Notes: a model not told the origin generated them from the sequence alone. 64,000 nucleotides of DNA from Dyadobacter sp. NIV53 (GCF_019711195.1 NZ_CP081299.1:4376001-4440000), one strand, 5' to 3'. Numbered from the stretch's first letter, positions 8,351-17,536 are shown. Translations and numbers: made by a program.

Positions 8351-10022
8351 TTAATTGTAAGGAGTATTCTGAGGATCGAAGTTAGTCCAGCCTGTTGTCC
8401 AATCCGTCGTTCCGAACGCGCCTCTGAAAAGCTCTTTTGTGAAAAACGCATCAGTACCTTTTCCATCCCATACTGCATCTTTCAATAAAGGAGATGTTGC
8501 CTGTGGAAGGAAAGCAGGTGCGGTCAGATTGAAATTGTTTGCATTCAGAAGTAAGGTAGAAGCATCTGTAAGAATCGTATTTTTACGCTCAGCAGCACTG
8601 AAATAAGCAGTAGCCTGAGCATCCGATACGCCAGTTGCAGCACGGTCACCGCGAACAGGGATTGTAGTGTTTGCCAACACAATTCCTTTCAGGTTTAGTG
8701 TTCCGGCAGTAGCATGAGCTAATGTATTGGCACCGTCCAGACGAAGCCCTTCAGGATATCCTGCAAAAACTGAATTCAAAATTGTAATGTCTGTATTACG
8801 GCGTAAATGCATAGCTGACTGATAAGGTCCGCTGCCTGATGCAGCAGCTGAACTTGGTGTTCCAGAGAAAGCGAAGTTACTTACGTTAGCAAAAACAGGG
8901 GCAGTAAAAGGCAGACCATTGTTAGGCGCAGTTGCAGGTTCACCTGTGCCTTTAAAGTTATCAGACTCAAAGCCATTTGAACCGGACTGATCTGCAAATA
9001 ACGGGTCACGTAAAGAAAGTGCATACTGTACTTTACCTGTAAAACCCCAGTCAGTATCCCAGTCGTCGTCATAACCACGGAATGCTACCAGATATTTAGC
9101 ATTTACAGTACCGCCAAACCATTCATAAGAATCATCGCCACTGTAAGAAACCTGTACGTGGTCGATTGTAGTTCCTGATCCTACTGCGTAAAGAGTAAGG
9201 CCGTTGATTTCACTACCAGCTAAAAGAGCGATTCCAGGAAATTCAATACGTACATACTGTAAGTTACCAGAGTTATCAGCAGCAATATTATCAGCTCCCA
9301 ATAGTCCCGCAATACCACCTTCTGCTGGTGTACTTGCAATTTGGTTATGTGGTGCTTTTCCAAATATTACAATTCCACCCCAGTCACCATAACCGCGGGC
9401 TCCCGGCGCAGCGTTTGAAGTAAATACAATTGGCTCAGTCGCAGTTCCGATAGCCTTGATTTGTGCACCTGCATTGATGATCAGTGTGCCTCCTTTTCCT
9501 GCTCCGGTAGGATCAAGTGCGATTCCGCCTCCTTTAATGATAGTACCAGGCTCAATGGTAAGTACTGCTCCGCTTTTTACGTAAACAAAACCTTTTAACA
9601 GGTAAATGTTATTTTTAGTCCAGGTTTCGCTGGCTGCTATTTCTCCGCTTTTTTCAACTACTAGAACGGGCTGCAATTTCAAAGTTGGATGCGCTTTTAA
9701 CAGTTGCACCGCCCACAGTTACAGAAACAAGTCCTGTTGTTGCACCTGCCGGAACTGTTACAGTAAGTGCTGTAGTTGTAGCAGCCGTTACTGTTGCAGG
9801 GGTTGTATTAAATAAAACCGTATTGTTGGCAGGCGTTGCATCGAATTTTGTACCAGTAATGACAACTGTTGTTCCCACAGGGCCGGATGCCGGAGCCAAT
9901 GATTTTACAGCAAGTACTTCCGCAACCGGAGTTGGTTTATCATCATTGTCACATGAAGTTGCCCCTGCAAACAGACCTCCTGCAAGGAGAAAAAAGTACA
10001 GTTGCTTTTTTAAAATATTCAT
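8351..10022 (-). pseudogene. IPT/TIG plus beta-helix lipoprotein, frame broken near 9660
   Basis: Two overlapping frames together make one protein of about 550 residues. The first (9654-10022) has a lipobox Cys at residue 24 (AGATSC) and a TIG/IPT immunoglobulin-like domain (SGPVGTTVVITGTKF). The second (8351-9709 frame) holds a right-handed beta-helix region with GDWGGIVIFGKAP, GSGTTIDHVQVSYSGDDS and DQSGSNGFESDN. The shift is around GCAGCCCG at 9664-9672. Removing one base there, or adding two, would join them. This surface lipoprotein lies directly downstream of a TonB-dependent receptor and is probably its partner. Real mutation and base-calling error cannot be told apart here. Confidence 0.8.
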
Positions 10023-10090
10023 AGCGAATTTAAATTGGTTTGCAAAAAGGATGATTATTAATTATTGATTAGTGAATTGGGTATTAATTA

Positions 10091-12982
10091 TTAAGGGATT
10101 ACTGTTCTTCTTCCGAATGTGTAAGCTGCTGTAAGGGTGAAGTAACTTCCTCTTTTGAATTTGCGGATATTCTGATCTGCATTGGCAGTGGTCGATGTTA
10201 CGTCTTTTCCAATTTTACCATCACGGTTGAAGTCCTGTGCAAAACGAACCGGCTGGTTCAGGATGTCCTGGATACCTAATCTGAATTCCAGGTTCTGTCT
10301 GATTTTTTTGCTGATGTTCAGGTCAATTACGTTTCTTGGCGTTTCGTAAACGGTTGGGTTATTCTGGTTTCCTACTGCAAAAATGCGTTGGCCGAATACG
10401 TTGTAAAGAATATTCCACTGCCATCCTGATATTGGATCAGCATAATAAACCCCTGCATTGATCAGGTATGGAGACTGGTTTGCCATCGGACGTTTTTTAT
10501 CTGTAAGACCATTCAGGTCATAATTTTGAATAGCTCCGCTTAAATCCGGTCCCTGGATAAAATCTCCCAGATTTATTTTGCTCTTAATAAAGGAAGCGTT
10601 GGCGATCAGTGTAAGATTTTGGATAAAAGTGCTGGATGCATTTGCAAATCCTTTACGCATTTCTAATTCAACTCCGTAATTCTGTGCTGAACCAGCGTTG
10701 ATAAAAGTATAGGCAAGCCCGCTTCCAACCGGCAAAAGGAATGATTCAATCGGGTCTTTGAAATGTTTGTAAAATGCAGTTACCGAAATCAACTCGTTTG
10801 GAGTTGGATAGAATTCCCATTTCGCATCCAGATTCTGGATTTTAGCAGTTTTAAGCGTTGTATTTCCACGAATATCAGCCTGCAGATTGAAGTCATAATA
10901 GGCGTAAGGTGCAAGCTCGCGGAATTCAGGGCGGTTTAATGTAGAAGAATACGCCAATCTCAGATTTTGCTTATCAGATACTTTGTAAGTAAAGTTTAAA
11001 GAAGGCAGAGGAATAAATATCTTGTTGTTGACCAATTCCTTCCTTTCATTTACAATAAAGGAATGAAGCTGCTGGTTGTTGTATTCTCCGCGGAAACCAA
11101 TTGTCAGGATTGCTTTACTTCCAAAGTTTACATCACCACTCAGGTAAGCTGCGCCATAATTGTTAATTCCCTGATAAGAATCCAGGTCTTTTGTTCCGTC
11201 CTTAATGGTTAGCCCGCCAGTTTGTCCGGTTACGTTTTCTGGTGAGAATATTGAACCAATTCCCTGGCTAAGGATGGCACTTGCATTGCCAACACTGTTA
11301 TATCCGTAAAAATGGGCTGAATAATCTCTGTCTTTTCTCTCTCCATAAATCCCGAAGCGGATACGATTTGGCTCGCGGTCAGTTGGGTTACCAAAGGCAT
11401 GTTCCCCATTCACAGAAAGTGTATAAACGCGTTCACCAAGTTTGGAGTAAAAACGGCCAACTTCTGATGCGGTAGGGTCCGTAGGTGTAATGGCTACAAA
11501 TGGAGCAGGCTGTCCGTCCGAACCGGTTGCACCGGTTGTACGCTGATAACGGACACGTTTCCAGTCTGGCTCCCAACGGCCGGTATAACCAAAGCCCGCA
11601 ATCCAGTTAAGTTTTGTCAGATCACCGAATTTATGATCACCCGAAACCTGAGTGGTAGCAATTGTTCTGTTTTCAAATTTTTCTGAATAATTTAATGCAT
11701 CGTAGCCGTCAATTACTTTTTGTCCGTTACGAACAACAGTTTCAGTATTTCCTAACTGGTTGAATAATGTTTTCCATTCCAGAGTAAAAACAGGGGAGAA
11801 GCGGAAAGTCCAGTTATGCAGAACACCGATCCGTGACTGACGGGAATAATTCGAATCTGTATATTTTTCAAAAACATCATTGGCGGTCAGCCCGTTTTGG
11901 TATAATGTTAATCCAACCTCAGCACGCTGGTTTGTTAAGGAGTAGTTGATATTTGTCATATTACTCACACTCACATTTCCTATATCGAAGCGGCGGCCCA
12001 GATTCAATGCAAAACGCATATCAGGAGAGACATTAATGTTTTTAAGTCCCCACGAGTTTGGCATTAATTGTCCGTAAGAAGCTCTTTCCTGCGCGTTCAT
12101 GATATTGAAATCGGCTGACCTGGTAGGAAACGCGCTTGATAAGGTCTGGTCTTTTCCCCAAAGCCCAAGCAAATTTGCCCCGCTGCGATTTTGTGTCTGT
12201 ACGTTTTGGAAAGTAGTATTGCCTCTGTATCCAAGTGTAAAAGCAGCATCCGTGAAGTTTGCATCCGGACGGCGTTTGGTATAAATTTTAATAATACCAC
12301 CTGCAAAATCTCCCGGAGATTCGGCAGAACCGGATTTGTAAACAATCATCCGGTCAATAATATTGCTTGGAACAAGGTCGAATGAGAAAGCGCGGGTATC
12401 AACTTCTGATGAAGGTGTAATAACATCGTTGATCAGAACCGCATTATAACGTGATCCCAAACCACGAATCATTACAAAACGATTGTCAACAATACTTACA
12501 CCCGGAACCCGGCGAATAGCTGCTGCGGCATCTCTGTCCTGCGATTTCTGGATTTGCTGAGCCGAAATACCAACCGCGATGGGTTTCAATTGTTTTATTT
12601 CGCTGATCACGGCTACTTCTGTGTTGGTAGCTCTTGAACCTTTCACGACCACTTCCTGTAATGCTGTTCCTTCCTCATCCATTTCAGTATCAATTACTGT
12701 GGTGTTTCCGGACTCAACTCTTACATTAGGGATTTCCTTGGTTTTGTAGGAGACAAACGAGATAATGATTTTATAATTACCGACGGGAACATTTGTCAGG
12801 GTAAAATTGCCCTCAACATCCGCCGCGGCGCCGTTTTGTGTGCCTTCAATCAACACAGTTGCACCTATAAGCGCGTCTTTGGTTTTGGCATCTTTAATCG
12901 TTCCCCGTATGGTACCGGAGTCGGCAAAAGCGAAGGAAACAGAGAAGAAAAACAGGAGAATGGTAAAAAATTTCGTTTTCAT
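10091..12982 (-). CDS. TonB-dependent receptor with carboxypeptidase-regulatory-like domain
   Basis: An outer-membrane importer of about 960 residues. Order: signal peptide (MKTKFFTILLFFFSVSFAFA), a CarboxypepD_reg-like beta-sandwich (GTIRGTIKDAKTKDALIGAT), a plug with VPGVSIVDNRFVMIRGLGSR, and a 22-strand-type barrel ending in YFTLTAAYTFGRR. A longer frame opens at 13009, but a -7 promoter box covers that ATG, so the second Met (12982) is chosen. It lacks the SusC-type VVVIGYGT sequence and has no SusD neighbour. A TIG/beta-helix lipoprotein follows 69 bp downstream. The substrate is unknown. Confidence 0.9.
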   Translation of the reverse strand: MKTKFFTILLFFFSVSFAFADSGTIRGTIKDAKTKDALIGATVLIEGTQNGAAADVEGNFTLTNVPVGNYKIIISFVSYKTKEIPNVRVESGNTTVIDTEMDEEGTALQEVVVKGSRATNTEVAVISEIKQLKPIAVGISAQQIQKSQDRDAAAAIRRVPGVSIVDNRFVMIRGLGSRYNAVLINDVITPSSEVDTRAFSFDLVPSNIIDRMIVYKSGSAESPGDFAGGIIKIYTKRRPDANFTDAAFTLGYRGNTTFQNVQTQNRSGANLLGLWGKDQTLSSAFPTRSADFNIMNAQERASYGQLMPNSWGLKNINVSPDMRFALNLGRRFDIGNVSVSNMTNINYSLTNQRAEVGLTLYQNGLTANDVFEKYTDSNYSRQSRIGVLHNWTFRFSPVFTLEWKTLFNQLGNTETVVRNGQKVIDGYDALNYSEKFENRTIATTQVSGDHKFGDLTKLNWIAGFGYTGRWEPDWKRVRYQRTTGATGSDGQPAPFVAITPTDPTASEVGRFYSKLGERVYTLSVNGEHAFGNPTDREPNRIRFGIYGERKDRDYSAHFYGYNSVGNASAILSQGIGSIFSPENVTGQTGGLTIKDGTKDLDSYQGINNYGAAYLSGDVNFGSKAILTIGFRGEYNNQQLHSFIVNERKELVNNKIFIPLPSLNFTYKVSDKQNLRLAYSSTLNRPEFRELAPYAYYDFNLQADIRGNTTLKTAKIQNLDAKWEFYPTPNELISVTAFYKHFKDPIESFLLPVGSGLAYTFINAGSAQNYGVELEMRKGFANASSTFIQNLTLIANASFIKSKINLGDFIQGPDLSGAIQNYDLNGLTDKKRPMANQSPYLINAGVYYADPISGWQWNILYNVFGQRIFAVGNQNNPTVYETPRNVIDLNISKKIRQNLEFRLGIQDILNQPVRFAQDFNRDGKIGKDVTSTTANADQNIRKFKRGSYFTLTAAYTFGRRTVIP

Positions 12983-13006
12983 ACTGATGGTGTCATATTT
13001 TCGACA

Positions 13007-13014
13007 CAAAAGTA
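13007..13014 (-). promoter_or_regulatory. Candidate -7 box for the TonB receptor gene
   Basis: On the minus strand this reads TACTTTTG, an exact match to the Bacteroidota -7 element TAnnTTTG. No convincing -33 element is seen. Transcription would begin at about 13000, which decides in favour of translation from 12982. Confidence 0.5.
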
Positions 13015-13191
13015 GAATCCCAATATTACCCCAGCGTTAAGCCTATGTTATGACTTGGTTATATTCGGGCCGTTAAACGCAGAGGTACGCGGTGTTTGGC
13101 GAAGAGGAACACGGAGTTATTTTCTGAGAAACTCAGCGCTAGGTCGGATAATAAGGGCTTTCTTAAAGGCTGCGTTTAAATTTGAGGCACG

Positions 13192-14418
13192 CTAATTTCT
13201 CAAATCAGAAACAAAGCCGTTTACGACCGCATATACAGATTTATTGTTTTTCCTGAGTGTAAAAGTTGCCACATCATCAAGTGCAAGTGACCTTGAAATG
13301 TCTTCATGTTCCAGTTCCAAACCCGTCGCATCCAGTTCTTCGGTTCCTGAAAAAATTGAAAGATCTCCGTAATCTTCAATTATACTTTTGTACGAAAATG
13401 AGCTCGCATCATCCTGATTTATCTCATAGCGATTGATGCCAAGATCTGCCTGATACTTTTTCCCGTCTCGTATTACAGTTACATTTTTGACGAGCAGGTC
13501 ATATATGTACCTGTTGTTCTCTAACAAAGCCTGATATTCTGCTATTCCTTCTTTTGCAAATAAATTATCAGCAATGGATGCCAGGCCAGTCAGAATTGCA
13601 ACAAAATTAAGTTTACGAATAAACTGCTTTTCAGGATCACCCGCATATCCTCCGGATTCAATCAGGATAAGCGTTGTCCCCCATTTCTGAATATTGTCGC
13701 CGAATGCCCTCGGTTCAAAATCCTCGTTCCACTTTCCCACCTGGCCCGGAATAAACTTTTGCATTGCCTTGTTCATGACAGAAATTACTTGCATTGATTT
13801 TTCCCTAACTGTATTAATGCTCTTCTCCTGGTCATAGGCAGTTGCCAGAAAAGAAATTGTTGCCAGTTTGGAAGTGTTACCTACTGAATATCTAGGGTTT
13901 TTATCATGAAGATTAAATCCAAATTCCGGCTGGATGTTTTGCTGCAATTGTTTCAAAATCCGGGATTCCGGTGCTTGTAAAGCGAGGGCATCTCTGTTGA
14001 TATCAATTTCCTGTGCATTGCGCCGCTGGTATCGTTCCGCACCATCGGGATTGAGCATTGGCACAAAGTAAAGTGTTGTATTGGTAAAAAGTTCTTTTCG
14101 AAAATCATCAAAACCATCGTTTTTCCCTTCGAGAAAATTGAAAATATCAAAGGTTGCCATGGTTGCTGTGGCTTCATCTCCATGCATTTGAGTCCATAAC
14201 AGGACTTTTCTTTTCCCATTTCCGGTTTTCAGCAGTTGTATATTTCTTCCTTCAAAAGATTCGCCTACGCTTTGTACCTGATATAGCGGATTTTCTTTTC
14301 TTTTCTCAATAAGGGGTAGCATATCTTTTTGTTTGAAACGACGTTTGGCTATTACAGTTTCAAGATAGTTCTGATGTGAATCAAATAATCGGCTGGCCAA
14401 TTCTGATGGCTGAATCAT
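13192..14418 (-). CDS. M14 family zinc carboxypeptidase-like protein
   Basis: A 408-residue protein without signal peptide. Zinc ligands are His79 and Glu82 (TQMHGDE) and His171 (NLHDKN). Substrate-contact motifs NPDG (123-126) and INRD (140-143) are present, and the catalytic Glu is probably E254 (LILIESGG). This is the layout of M14 carboxypeptidases of the succinylglutamate-desuccinylase-like side. The C-terminal 100 residues are not typical of the catalytic domain and may be a beta-rich appendage. It is probably cytosolic, acting on peptides or acylated amino acids. It is transcribed divergently from the histidine operon. Confidence 0.87.
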   Translation of the reverse strand: MIQPSELASRLFDSHQNYLETVIAKRRFKQKDMLPLIEKRKENPLYQVQSVGESFEGRNIQLLKTGNGKRKVLLWTQMHGDEATATMATFDIFNFLEGKNDGFDDFRKELFTNTTLYFVPMLNPDGAERYQRRNAQEIDINRDALALQAPESRILKQLQQNIQPEFGFNLHDKNPRYSVGNTSKLATISFLATAYDQEKSINTVREKSMQVISVMNKAMQKFIPGQVGKWNEDFEPRAFGDNIQKWGTTLILIESGGYAGDPEKQFIRKLNFVAILTGLASIADNLFAKEGIAEYQALLENNRYIYDLLVKNVTVIRDGKKYQADLGINRYEINQDDASSFSYKSIIEDYGDLSIFSGTEELDATGLELEHEDISRSLALDDVATFTLRKNNKSVYAVVNGFVSDLRN

Positions 14419-14618
14419 TGAAAAAGAGATAATTAAAGCTGGACTGGGAAATAATAATTTTATAAACTACGCAATTTACTAATAGAAAACCGGGATGTAA
14501 AATTCTGAAAACCTTCGAATTTCAGCCACTGGTGCGAAATAGGAACCTCCAAAATAATTCTAATCAAATTTTAATGTAATTTTTTACTGAACGGGTTCTA
14601 CGAATCATAAAATTTATT

Positions 14619-14626
14619 TACATTTG
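14619..14626 (+). promoter_or_regulatory. Candidate -7 box of the his leader
   Basis: TACATTTG matches TAnnTTTG exactly. The start point would fall close to the leader-peptide ATG at 14632, implying a leaderless or nearly leaderless leader ORF. A -33 element is not clear. Confidence 0.45.
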
Positions 14627-14631
14627 CACAT

Positions 14632-14697
14632 ATGTTAAAGACTGAAACTTATCATCAATTTCATCGCGGCCATCAGGCTTTCGGACGTCTTGGGTGA
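14632..14697 (+). CDS. Putative histidine operon leader peptide, 21 aa
   Basis: ATG to TGA encodes 21 residues with three His in a seven-residue stretch (YHQFHRGH), followed by QAFGRLG. It lies upstream of an intrinsic terminator and then hisH, which is the arrangement expected for ribosome-mediated attenuation: scarcity of His-tRNA would stall the ribosome at the His codons and favour read-through into the his genes. The alternative antiterminator pairing was not worked out. Function is inferred from position and His content only. Confidence 0.55.
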   Translation: MLKTETYHQFHRGHQAFGRLG

Positions 14698-14747
14698 TGT
14701 GTTTTTGCAAGTAGTGTTGTAATAAGGTTGAATACATAGTATCCCAG

Positions 14748-14779
14748 AAGCCCGATTTTTAAGAATCGGGCTTTTTTTA
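14748..14779 (+). terminator. Attenuator terminator upstream of hisH
   Basis: Ten-bp perfect stem AAGCCCGATT (14748-14757) / AATCGGGCTT (14764-14773) followed by a run of T. It stands 50 bp after the leader-peptide stop and 57 bp before hisH, so it would stop transcription before the structural genes unless antiterminated. Confidence 0.8.
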
Positions 14780-14835
14780 TTTTCAAATATGATTTTTACG
14801 CTCTAATGCCGTATTTGATCATTCTACTTTAAAAA

Positions 14836-15423
14836 ATGAAAACTGTAATTATAAAATATAACGCAGGTAATGTTCAGTCCGTCATGTATGCTTTGGACCG
14901 TATTGGCGCAAGTTATTTGTATACAGACGACGAAGAAGAAATACGTTCCGCAGACAAAGTTATTTTCCCGGGAGTAGGAGAAGCTAGTACTGCCATGAAC
15001 TATTTGCGCAAGACTGGTCTGGATCTGATGATTCCCACACTAAAACAACCTGTATTTGGAACCTGTATCGGCATGCAGCTCATGTGCAGATATTCGGAAG
15101 AAAATAATACGGAATGCATGGGCATTTTTGATGTTGATGTGAAACGTTTTCCTGCTTTACCTGGCCTGAAAGTCCCGCATATGGGATGGAATAATATTTC
15201 CGGGTACCAGAGTGCGCTTACCGACCAGGTAACTGACAATGCCTATGTATATTTTGTGCATAGTTATGCGGCACCGGTTTGTGAATTTACAGTGGCAAGC
15301 TGTGATTATATTCAGCCGTTCAGTGCTATGCTGCAGAAGGATAATTTCTACGCCGCCCAGTTCCATTGTGAAATAAGTGGAAATGTGGGGCAAAAGATCA
15401 TGGAGAATTTTTTAAAAATATAA
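14836..15423 (+). CDS. hisH: Imidazole glycerol phosphate synthase, glutaminase subunit
   Basis: A 195-residue class I glutamine amidotransferase that supplies ammonia to HisF in histidine synthesis. The nucleophile is Cys77 (FGTCIGMQLM); the other triad members are His177 and Glu179. The usual His-Pro-Glu sequence is His-Cys-Glu here (FHCEIS). The last 22 codons form the first unit of a 101-bp tandem array that continues past the stop. It is the first structural gene after the leader and terminator. Downstream are hisA, hisF and hisIE in the usual order, but hisA is 571 bp away because of the array. Confidence 0.95.
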   Translation: MKTVIIKYNAGNVQSVMYALDRIGASYLYTDDEEEIRSADKVIFPGVGEASTAMNYLRKTGLDLMIPTLKQPVFGTCIGMQLMCRYSEENNTECMGIFDVDVKRFPALPGLKVPHMGWNNISGYQSALTDQVTDNAYVYFVHSYAAPVCEFTVASCDYIQPFSAMLQKDNFYAAQFHCEISGNVGQKIMENFLKI

Positions 15424-15960
15424 GTATAAATAGCCTGAAAGGCTTCCATATCTCAGCCCAGTTTCATTGTGAAATAAGCGGGAATGCAGGGCAAAAGATC
15501 ATGGAGAATTTTTTAAAAATATAAGCATAAATAGCCTGAAAGGCTTCCATATCTCAGCCCAGTTTCATTGTGAAATAAGCGGGAATGCAGGGCAAAAGAT
15601 CATGGAGAATTTTTTATAAATATAAGCATAAATAGCCTGAAAGGCTTCCATATCTCAGCCCAGTTCCATTGTGAAATAAGCGGGAATGCAGGGCAAAAGA
15701 TCATGGAGAATTTTTTAAAAATATAAGCATAAATAGCCTGAAAGGCTTCCATATCTCAGCCCAGTTTCATTGTGAAATAAGCGGAAATATGGGACAAAGG
15801 ATCACGGAGAATTTTTTAAAAATATAATTATAACTAGCCTGAAAGGCTTCCATATCTCAGCCCAGTTTCATTGTGAAATAAGCGGGAATGTAGGGCAAAA
15901 GATCACGGAGAATTTTTTAAAAATATAATTATAACTAGCCTGAAAGGCTTCCATATCTCA
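15355..15960 (+). repeat. Six tandem 101-bp copies of the hisH 3' end
   Basis: Units begin with GCCCAG at 15355, 15456, 15557, 15658, 15759 and 15860, each exactly 101 bp. The first is the real hisH tail plus stop and 32 bp of 3' flank. The other five repeat the same coding tail, stop codon and flank outside the gene. Units 2-4 share one set of substitutions (AAGCATAAATAGCC), while units 5-6 share another (AATTATAACTAGCC). Each unit carries the small hairpin AGCCTGAAAGGCT. A seventh GCCCAG at 15961 begins the terminal palindrome. The period is not a multiple of three. The later copies are presumably transcribed but not translated. Confidence 0.97.
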
Positions 15961-15980
15961 GCCCAGGCCATCGGCCTGGG
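15937..15980 (+). repeat. REP-like double palindrome upstream of hisA
   Basis: AGCCTGAAAGGCT (15937-15949) is followed, after TCCATATCTCA and a G, by the strong hairpin CCCAGGCC-ATC-GGCCTGGG (15962-15980). It ends 14 bp before the hisA ATG. It looks like a dispersed intergenic palindrome and supplies the GCCCAG sequence that also delimits the 101-bp array. Confidence 0.7.
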
Positions 15981-15994
15981 AAAAAATAAAAATT

Positions 15995-16717
15995 ATGATT
16001 GAAATTATCCCAGCCATTGATATGATCGACGGAAAATGCGTTCGGTTGACGCAGGGCGATTATGGAAAAAAAGTAATATATAATGAAAACCCGCTTGAAG
16101 TAGCATTGGAATTTGAAAACTCCGGACTGACAAGATTACATTTGGTGGATCTGGACGGAGCAAAAGCCAAGAAAGTGATCAATTGGAAAGTACTTGAAAA
16201 AATTTCGCTGAAAACTTCCCTACATATTGATTTTGGAGGTGGGGTTCAATCAGAAGAAGATATCCGGATCGTATTTGAAAGCGGGGCAAAACAAGTAACA
16301 GGAGGTAGCGTAGCAGTGAAACAGCCTGATTTGTTTAAACACTGGCTTGAAGTTTACGGGGGTGAGAAGATCATTTTGGGTGCCGATGCCAAAAATGAAA
16401 AAGTAGCTGTAAGTGGCTGGGAGGAGGGAACGGAACTCTGGGTTTATGATTTTGTTGAAGAGTATGTAGACAAAGGAGTTAAGTACGCCATCAGTACAGA
16501 CGTGGCCAAAGACGGACTTTTACAAGGGCCATCATTTGATTTGTATAAAAACTTACAGGACAAATGCCCAGATCTGAAAATAATAGCCAGCGGAGGTGTA
16601 AGCGATATTGGTGACGTTGAAAAACTGGCCGAAATGAAGATTTATGGTGTAATCATTGGTAAGGCAATTTATGAAAACCGTATTAGCCTCATAGATTTAC
16701 AAAGATTTTTTATATAA
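15995..16717 (+). CDS. hisA: Phosphoribosylformimino-AICAR-P isomerase
   Basis: A 240-residue TIM-barrel isomerase converting ProFAR to PRFAR, the substrate of HisF/HisH. The catalytic acid/base residues are Asp9 (PAIDMIDGKCVRL) and Asp131 (LGADAKN). Phosphate-binding glycines are in DFGGGVQ and ASGGV. Full length for the family. It starts 14 bp after a strong REP-like hairpin and 571 bp after hisH. It is followed by hisF with a 45-bp gap. Confidence 0.97.
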   Translation: MIEIIPAIDMIDGKCVRLTQGDYGKKVIYNENPLEVALEFENSGLTRLHLVDLDGAKAKKVINWKVLEKISLKTSLHIDFGGGVQSEEDIRIVFESGAKQVTGGSVAVKQPDLFKHWLEVYGGEKIILGADAKNEKVAVSGWEEGTELWVYDFVEEYVDKGVKYAISTDVAKDGLLQGPSFDLYKNLQDKCPDLKIIASGGVSDIGDVEKLAEMKIYGVIIGKAIYENRISLIDLQRFFI

Positions 16718-16762
16718 CCACTGTGAACTCATAAATTTTGAACTAATCAATACTCTTCAAAA

Positions 16763-17536
16763 ATGCTCACAAAGCGTATTATTCCTTGCCTGGATGTAAA
16801 AGAAGGCAGAACTGTAAAAGGAGTCAATTTTGTAAACCTGCGGGATGCCGGCGATGCGGTGGAGCTGGGAGCGATATATGCTGCCCGGGGAGCCGACGAA
16901 CTGGTATACCTGGATATTACTGCTACGGTTGAGGGGCGTTCAACTTTTATAGACCTGGTACGCCGGGTGGCGCATACCATCAATATTCCGTTTACTGTCG
17001 GTGGCGGGATTTCTTCCATTGCTGATGTTTCGGCATTACTTCACGCAGGAGCAGATAAAGTTTCTATCAATTCAGCCGCCGTTCGTAATCCTGACCTGAT
17101 CAATGAATTGTCCCTGGAATTTGGAAGCCAGTGTATTGTCGTAGCCATTGATACAAGATATATAGAAACTGTAAATGGCTGGGAACATATTGTTCACACA
17201 CATGGCGGGCGCAAACCAACGGAAATCCGTACAATTCCCTGGGCAAAAGAAGTGGAAGACCGGGGAGCTGGGGAAATCCTGCTGACTTCGATGGACACAG
17301 ATGGTACTAAAAACGGATTTGCCCTTGAACTCACTTCTATTATTTCAGGAAATGCAAATATTCCTGTAATAGCATCCGGCGGAGCTGGAAATATGGAACA
17401 TTTTTATGATGTATTTACAACCGGAAAGGCTGATGCCGGGCTTGCTGCGAGCATTTTTCATTTTCGCGAAATAGATATTCAGGATCTGAAACAATATTTA
17501 GCAGATAAGGATTTGCCGGTCAGAATGACAATATAG
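16763..17536 (+). CDS. hisF: Imidazole glycerol phosphate synthase, cyclase subunit
   Basis: A 257-residue TIM barrel that uses ammonia from HisH to form imidazole glycerol phosphate and AICAR. The catalytic residues are Asp11 (PCLDVKEGRTVKG) and Asp130 (VVAIDTR). Phosphate-binding loops are visible as VGGGIS and ASGGAGN. Full length, with no sign of damage. The partner subunit HisH is encoded upstream. The 113-bp gap to hisIE contains nothing recognisable. Confidence 0.97.
   Translation: MLTKRIIPCLDVKEGRTVKGVNFVNLRDAGDAVELGAIYAARGADELVYLDITATVEGRSTFIDLVRRVAHTINIPFTVGGGISSIADVSALLHAGADKVSINSAAVRNPDLINELSLEFGSQCIVVAIDTRYIETVNGWEHIVHTHGGRKPTEIRTIPWAKEVEDRGAGEILLTSMDTDGTKNGFALELTSIISGNANIPVIASGGAGNMEHFYDVFTTGKADAGLAASIFHFREIDIQDLKQYLADKDLPVRMTI

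Noticed and set aside
15355..15960. CRISPR-like array
   Set aside because: The 101-bp units are contiguous and identical in length with no variable spacers, and unit one is the coding end of hisH.
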